DNA of 10,075 bases from JAIRNF01 sp031550925 (lineage in GTDB: Bacteria; Bacteroidota; Bacteroidia; Bacteroidales; UBA932). The stretch lies in NCBI GenBank assembly GCA_031550925.1, contig JAVBOE010000018.1:1-10075 (forward strand), read 5' to 3'. The notes below the pieces were generated by a model, which was not told the origin of the DNA, ran no database searches, and saw only the letters and a list, made by a program, of their open reading frames with translations. Shown piece after piece: positions 6,563 to 10,075 of this stretch. The translations under genes were made by a program, and so were the position numbers. The stretch's first letter is position 1. Every line of letters starts with the position of its first letter.

Positions 6563-7735
6563 ATGTTCTATGCACACCGAACGGTCTCCGTTTACGAGAA
6601 ATCGCACGACGTTATGAAGGAGCAGTTTACCGGCGGTGTTGCCGCTCTAAACTATGCCAGCTACCTTTGGGCTCACACTCCCAATACGCCGAAAGACACG
6701 GTTTTTACCCTGGTGAAGAAATCAATTGTGTGGGCAAATTCCATTAAGAACTATGCGGTAGTGGCTAACTGCTATGGATTGATGAGCGAATACCTCAGCA
6801 TGGAAGGTAAATATGAGCAGGCGGAAAAAATGCTGCTATCCGCTTTTGATATTCTGGTTAAAGAAGGAGCCCTTAACTCCAATATTTATAATATTACCGC
6901 CGGACTTCTCCGGTTAGCCGAAAGAACGGGTGATAAGGATAAAATTATCAAGTATCAGCAGCTGTATCACGATTACTACCGCAAGGTATATGACGATAAA
7001 CAGGCCACATCCATCCGTACTTTAGAGGCCAAGTATAACCATAAAAAAAAAGAGCAGGAAGTAATAGCGCTTCAGAAGCAGACTGAGCATGAGAGGAATA
7101 TTACCTACTTCAGCGTAGGAATTGCAGTGCTAAGTATCATTGCATTCTTTTTTGTATTTCGCTACCACCGCCTGAAGCTGCGCTCTGCCAAGCAGGAAAA
7201 GAAGCTGGCTGAAACTCAAGCAAAAGATGCTTTACTGCAAAAGCAGCTGAAGGAGGAGGAAACCCGTAGGCTGGAGCTTGAGCAGGAGCTGGTGAAGCAG
7301 CAAAACGAGCAGCTGCAAAAAGAAGTTTTTGCCGGAACCGTGCAGCTCAAGCAAAAGAATGAGGTGCTGGAAACGGTAAAGAAAGAAATAGCAGCCGGGC
7401 AGTCCAACGGTCATGTAAGTAAAATTATTCAGGAAAACCTTCAATCCGACGATTACTTTGAGGAGTATAAAACGCTTATCAAGGAAACCCACCCCAGCTT
7501 CTACAGCTCGTTGCAGAAAAAAGCCGATGGAAAGCTGACCGATTTAGACTTGAAGTATTGTACCTACATCTACATGAAAATACCGGCCAAACAGATGGCA
7601 AATTTGCTTCATGTAGAGTACAATACTATCCGTATGACTAAATACAGGTTGAAGCAAAAATTTGAGCTGAAAAAGGAAGAAGACCTCGATAAATTTATAC
7701 AGGAAGCCTCATTATTAACTAATTATCGTTCGTAG
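6563..7735 (+). CDS. C-terminal part of the interrupted regulator: TPRs, TM helix, coiled coil, HTH
   Basis: This part has 390 codons from ATG 6563, in the same frame as the upstream part. Residues about 1-145 continue the TPR helices (for example SEYLSMEGKYEQAEKMLLSAF). A membrane helix lies at about 180-200 (ITYFSVGIAVLSIIAFFFVF), and a long Lys/Glu/Gln-rich coiled coil at about 203-278. The C-terminal domain (about 295-382) reads HPSFYSSLQ ... LTDLDLKYCTYIYMKIPAKQMANLLHV ... TIRMTKYRLKQKF, matching the Bacteroidota LuxR-like helix-turn-helix that ends TPR regulators. Translation could restart at this ATG, 54 nt after the first stop, but no ribosome-binding signal supports it. The signal peptide is missing, so topology would depend on the membrane helix alone. 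Confidence 0.65.
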   Translation: MFYAHRTVSVYEKSHDVMKEQFTGGVAALNYASYLWAHTPNTPKDTVFTLVKKSIVWANSIKNYAVVANCYGLMSEYLSMEGKYEQAEKMLLSAFDILVKEGALNSNIYNITAGLLRLAERTGDKDKIIKYQQLYHDYYRKVYDDKQATSIRTLEAKYNHKKKEQEVIALQKQTEHERNITYFSVGIAVLSIIAFFFVFRYHRLKLRSAKQEKKLAETQAKDALLQKQLKEEETRRLELEQELVKQQNEQLQKEVFAGTVQLKQKNEVLETVKKEIAAGQSNGHVSKIIQENLQSDDYFEEYKTLIKETHPSFYSSLQKKADGKLTDLDLKYCTYIYMKIPAKQMANLLHVEYNTIRMTKYRLKQKFELKKEEDLDKFIQEASLLTNYRS

Positions 7736-7964
7736 CACTCAGGTTTCTTACTTGCTTTTTGGGTAGGCTAAATAAAGTCGCCGCAGTAGTCTTTAAACGA
7801 GCTGGAGTTTTTGGTGTTCTGGCGATTGCATTGAATGACTTGAATTCGATTTGGCCACTTGAGAATATTATTTGGCAAGGTTTATTCAAGACATCTTTTC
7901 ACTGTGTTTTTGTTGAATATTATTCTTAGAAAATTGATAATAAAATTCTTTTCTCTCATTCATG
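7736..7964. other. Gene-free stretch, nothing recognised
   Basis: The 229 bp between the regulator stop and the ATPase remnant show no promoter, terminator hairpin or RNA. A plus-strand frame in it (GRLNKVAAVVFKRAGVFGVL ..., ending TAG near 7930) stays open for about 60 codons, but it lacks a good start and I do not recognise it. It may be decayed coding DNA. Confidence 0.4.
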
Positions 7965-8150
7965 TTATAACAAAAAATCCTCAACGTTATCTCTATGAAT
8001 TATAGAGAAAATGCTATCAGGATATGCTTCTGTAAACTGTTTTGGAGATTTATACTTTGCGTCAGGATTCCATTTAAACTCATAGGCATAAATTTCACCA
8101 TCCTGTTCTTCAATATAATCAATCTCTTTCTGTTGCTGAGTTCTCCAGAA
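7965..8150 (-). pseudogene. 3' remnant of a DUF4143-type ATP-binding protein gene
   Basis: Sixty-one codons plus TAA read FWRTQQQKEIDYIEEQDGE then IYAYEFKWNP ... FTEAYPDSIFSIIHRDNVEDFLL. This is the typical end of the DUF4143 AAA+ ATPases, whose C-terminal domain has a PD-(D/E)xK-like fold (note the EID and EFK residues). Intact members are about 380-400 aa with an N-terminal Walker A/B ATPase, and none of that is present here. The recognisable protein stops abruptly at the Phe codon 8150-8148. An open frame continues to TTG 8219, but that stretch is antisense to a transposase and is not part of the family. The fragment lacks a start and is presumably dead. Confidence 0.8.
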
Positions 8151-8318
8151 CCCACTCCCAAAATACTGGATAGTGGAACACTCGTTCGCTTGGCTAGAGG
8201 ACTTCCGGAGATTAGCCAAAGACTATGAAAGGATGGTAATGGCGGCTAAGAATATGATTCATCTCGCTTTCATTACGCTTATGTTGAAATGGTTATGAGC
8301 AATATTTAAACGGTCTCT
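8151..8318 (+). mobile_element. Right-end remnant of an IS5-family insertion sequence
   Basis: The remnant comprises the transposase tail (8152-8298) and about 20 bp of terminal sequence. Read inward from the right, the end is AGAGACCGTTTAAATATTGC (plus 8299-8318), a plausible terminal inverted repeat. The opposite end and most of the element are missing: the left side stops at the junction with the ATPase fragment at 8150/8151. The outer end lies about 5 bp from the fecR stop codon. The exact right boundary (8317 or 8318) is inferred without a second copy for comparison. Confidence 0.65.
8152..8298 (+). pseudogene. IS5-family transposase, C-terminal fragment
   Basis: Frame +1 from 8152 reads PLPKYWIVEHSFAWLEDF then RRLAKDYERMVMAAKNMIHL and AFITLMLKWL, ending TGA (8296-8298). 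This matches the conserved C-terminus of IS5/IS427-type DDE transposases (LPxRWxVERTFAWL..YRRLSKDYE.......MI.LA.I.LMLRRL), including the catalytic glutamate of the DDE triad in the 'VEH' position (usually VER). Only about 48 codons remain of a protein usually 250-300 aa long or encoded by two overlapping frames. It has no start, so it is inactive. Confidence 0.82.
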
Positions 8319-8322
8319 GGAA

Positions 8323-9372
8323 TTACCTTATTAACTCATTAGCTGTAAGGGTAACGACATTGTTATCTATCGAAAAGTCTATAGGGCAGCATACCTTAAG
8401 TATTTCGAGGATTTGTATTATAGACTCGGATTTAAACCGAGCGGTAAGGGTATTTTTATAGATGTCGTTTTCCCGAACAATAAAATCAACGCCATGCCAC
8501 CGTTCCAGCTTTTTTATTACCTCATCAAGCGGAGTGTCTTCAAAAATCAGCTCGCCTCTTTTCCATGCTGTACATTTTGTTGTATCAGAGTTTGTGTTAA
8601 TGATTAGATCACTAGCAGCATAGCTTCTGGTACTTTCTTTGCTTTTTCCTACACTTACTGTTTCGTATTGCTTTACGTTTGTAGCTATTCTTGTTCCGGT
8701 TTGCGAATCGTCTGAGTGAACAACAATTGCTCCTGAGTATAAGGTAGCTCTAACTTCGCTATCGTTATGGTAGCAGCTAAGGTTAAAGTTGGTTCCTCGT
8801 ACTTCGATTTGTACGTTGTTTTTTGTGCTGATAAGCATTGGGACGGCTGCGTTTTTTGCAACAGAGAAGAAACCTTCGCCTATAAACTCAACCTCTCTGT
8901 ACTTACCGCTAAACCGGCGGGGAAACTTTATGCGGCTATCGCTGTTTAGCCAGACTTTCGATCCGTCGGGCAAATCTATAATTCCTTTTACTCCTCTGTT
9001 TGTAGAATACTCTACATATCCATCTTGTTGCTCTATTGGAGAAACGGTAGTCCGGCTTATTGCTAACGTTAGCAATACGGCGATACTTGCAGCAATAGCA
9101 GCGGTTAGGCTTATGATAAGTATGTTTCTTGGCTTCTTAGCCCTGCTGTTAATGCTGTTGTTCTTATGTTGGATACTAAAGGTTTGGCAGAATGAATCGA
9201 ACTCCTGCTCGGTAGCCCTTGTTTCGGGCAGGCTTTCTACGGTAGATAGATTTTTAAGCTGGAAAAAATACTTCGTATTATCCTCAGACTCGTCAAGCCA
9301 TAGAAGTACCTGTTCCTGTTCTTCTGCTGATGCAGTATTATGAATGAATCGAAATAACGTTTGCTTATTCAT
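8323..9372 (-). CDS. FecR-family anti-sigma factor
   Basis: A 349-aa inner-membrane regulator that senses a TonB-dependent receptor in the periplasm and controls its partner ECF sigma factor in the cytoplasm. Visible parts: a cytoplasmic N-terminal helical region (1-80; LFRFIHNTASAEEQEQVLLWL, sigma-binding in this family), one membrane helix at about 83-107, a FecR domain at about 123-218 (GVKGIIDLPDGSKVWLNSDS, FIGEGFFSV, VEVRGTNFNL-like core), and a C-terminal DUF4974/STN-like domain at about 276-345 (LIFEDTPLDEVIKKLERWHGV ... IDFSIDNNVVTL). Length and ends are normal for Bacteroidota members. ATG 9372 lies 43 bp after the sigma gene stop, so the two are very likely co-transcribed. The SusC-like receptor gene expected just downstream is absent; an IS remnant begins about 5 bp past the stop. 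Confidence 0.93.
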   Translation of the reverse strand: MNKQTLFRFIHNTASAEEQEQVLLWLDESEDNTKYFFQLKNLSTVESLPETRATEQEFDSFCQTFSIQHKNNSINSRAKKPRNILIISLTAAIAASIAVLLTLAISRTTVSPIEQQDGYVEYSTNRGVKGIIDLPDGSKVWLNSDSRIKFPRRFSGKYREVEFIGEGFFSVAKNAAVPMLISTKNNVQIEVRGTNFNLSCYHNDSEVRATLYSGAIVVHSDDSQTGTRIATNVKQYETVSVGKSKESTRSYAASDLIINTNSDTTKCTAWKRGELIFEDTPLDEVIKKLERWHGVDFIVRENDIYKNTLTARFKSESIIQILEILKVCCPIDFSIDNNVVTLTANELIR

Positions 9373-9415
9373 TATTATCGGTTATTTATAATAATACTAA
9401 CTACAACCTTTTTAT

Positions 9416-10006
9416 TTACCAGCTACTTAAAACAGCTATTACTACTATAGCATATAAATAGTCTTTTAGCTGAGTTCGTAAAAAACGCAATGCTTGAATC
9501 ATTCTGTATTCCACCATTTTTACGGAAACGCCCATTTTCTCCGCTATTTTTATATATGGCAGCTCGCTTTTTCTACTCAACAAAAATACTTCTTTAGTTT
9601 TAGCAGGCAACTTATCTATAGAACTTCTGATTTTATTTTCGAGCTCCGAAGATATTAGCGTTTCTGCCGAATGGTTGAGTAATGCAGAATAGTATAAATT
9701 CGCTTTTCTATTTGCCATATAGCTCTCGTACTTTTTTGAGTTCAGGTTACTTCGTAAAGTATTTAAGCACTTGTTTCGGGCAATTGTAAGCAAGTATGAT
9801 GTTATGCTTAAAGAGGGATTAATGTTTTGTCGCCCGTTCCATAGCTCAAAAAAAACTTCTTGGGCAATATCTTTTGCTTCTTCGGTGTTGTTTAAGTATT
9901 GCATAGCATAATACCGAACCTTATGAAAATGCTGCATATACATCTCTTTAAACGCTTCAGCATCTCCCCCTCTAATCTTTTCTGCCAGTATACTATAAAT
10001 TGCCAT
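9416..10006 (-). CDS. ECF-type RNA polymerase sigma factor
   Basis: A 196-aa sigma-70 family protein of the extracytoplasmic-function group that directs RNA polymerase to a small target set when released by FecR. Region 2 is at about residues 22-88 (YAMQYLNNTEEAKDIAQEVFFELW, then SYLLTIARNKCLNTLR). Region 4 is at about 125-178 (LPAKTKEVFLLSRKSELPYIKIAEKMGVSVKMVEYRM), with a standard helix-turn-helix. The final 15 residues (DYLYAIVVIAVLSSW) are unusually hydrophobic for a soluble factor, though similar tails occur in this phylum. It starts at ATG 10006 and is followed by fecR in the same operon. Its usual target, an adjacent receptor/SusD-like pair, is not in the window on the downstream side. 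Confidence 0.93.
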   Translation of the reverse strand: MAIYSILAEKIRGGDAEAFKEMYMQHFHKVRYYAMQYLNNTEEAKDIAQEVFFELWNGRQNINPSLSITSYLLTIARNKCLNTLRSNLNSKKYESYMANRKANLYYSALLNHSAETLISSELENKIRSSIDKLPAKTKEVFLLSRKSELPYIKIAEKMGVSVKMVEYRMIQALRFLRTQLKDYLYAIVVIAVLSSW

Positions 10007-10014
10007 GCTACTAA

Positions 10015-10037
10015 TCGTACAGTGAACAAATGTACGA
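10015..10037 (-). promoter_or_regulatory. Candidate sigma-gene promoter -7 element inside an inverted repeat
   Basis: On the minus strand TACATTTG (plus 10027-10034) matches the Bacteroidota -7 consensus TAnnTTTG and lies 21 bp upstream of ATG 10006. The upstream TTG is only 16 nt away instead of 19, so the -33 element is poor. TCGTACA (10015-10021) and TGTACGA (10031-10037) form a 7-bp inverted repeat with a 9-nt gap that overlaps the -7 element and the expected start site. Confidence 0.45.
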
Positions 10038-10075
10038 CTTTATGCTTTGGCAAATCTTTTTAAAATGTTAAGAAC

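Larger units (their letters stand above)
5879..7735 (+). pseudogene. TPR–TM–coiled-coil–HTH regulator interrupted by two in-frame stop codons
   Basis: One continuous reading frame of 619 codons (including the final TAG) is interrupted only at codons 210 (TAA 6506-6508) and 220 (TAA 6536-6538). The nine codons between them (YFWYRFIEY) and those after read as normal TPR helix sequence, so there is no frameshift. Both stops could arise from CAA (Gln) by one C-to-T change, though AAA or GAA are also possible. The whole protein fits a common Bacteroidota type: signal peptide, periplasmic TPRs, one membrane helix, a cytoplasmic coiled coil and a C-terminal LuxR-like DNA-binding domain. An extended frame reaches back to TTG 5792, but ATG 5879 is preferred because it gives the signal peptide and lies about 20 nt after the predicted transcription start. 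A sequencing error or split expression remain possible. Confidence 0.7.

Noticed and set aside
7216..7492. Overlapping minus-strand frames rich in Ser/Cys/Leu
   Set aside because: These are antisense to the Lys/Gln/Glu-rich coiled coil of the regulator; the composition is an artefact of that repeat-like coding.
8151..8219. N-terminal extension of the DUF4143 fragment to TTG 8219
   Set aside because: This segment is antisense to a recognisable transposase tail, and its residues do not match the family upstream of FWRT.
7995..8228. A 77-codon plus-strand frame
   Set aside because: It is antisense to the DUF4143 fragment and out of frame with the transposase tail; no family resemblance.
8789..9343. 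A 184-codon plus-strand frame
   Set aside because: It lies fully antisense to fecR, which has clear domain motifs; the frame is a shadow.
9988..9993. A further GTATAC site
   Set aside because: It is a single core inside the first codons of the sigma factor gene, without a partner 11 bp away; likely chance.

Overview
The window looks like a chromosomal segment from a member of the Bacteroidota. The evidence is an ECF sigma factor/FecR pair with the Bacteroidota DUF4974-type C-terminus, a TPR–transmembrane–coiled-coil–HTH regulator of the kind common in that phylum, genes without clear Shine-Dalgarno sequences, AT-rich spacers, and promoter elements matching the Bacteroidota consensus TTG-N19-TAnnTTTG. 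No rRNA, tRNA or CRISPR array was seen.

Left part (1-5376, all minus strand). Three large, poorly characterised genes are read in the order 5376→1. The first encodes a 403-aa protein with three N-terminal membrane helices. The second encodes a 749-aa protein that appears to be a beta-propeller split by a MORN-like and a helical insert. The third encodes a helical-repeat protein of at least 519 aa that runs off the left edge and contains a 'TPR end-of-group' type motif. The spacers are 152 and 204 bp. The second spacer holds a hairpin and several copies of a 22-bp repeat unit; related sequence recurs at 5632-5698. Their shared orientation and repeat-scaffold content suggest a joint role, but the function is unknown.

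Middle (5377-7735). A 502-bp divergent region carries two identically arranged pairs of GTATAC palindromes, each pair spaced 11 bp. One pair overlaps the -33 element of a good promoter for the rightward gene at 5879. That gene encodes a TPR/coiled-coil/HTH regulator but is broken by two in-frame TAA codons 30 bp apart, leaving a 209-codon N-terminal part and a 390-codon C-terminal part in the same frame.

Right part (7736-10075). This is a damaged accessory junction. The last 61 codons of a DUF4143-type ATPase gene (minus strand) abut at 8150/8151 the last ~48 codons of an IS5-type transposase (plus strand). The IS end lies about 5 bp from the stop codon of fecR. The sigma factor and fecR genes (minus strand) look intact, but the TonB-dependent receptor gene that usually follows such a pair is absent, which fits an IS-linked deletion.
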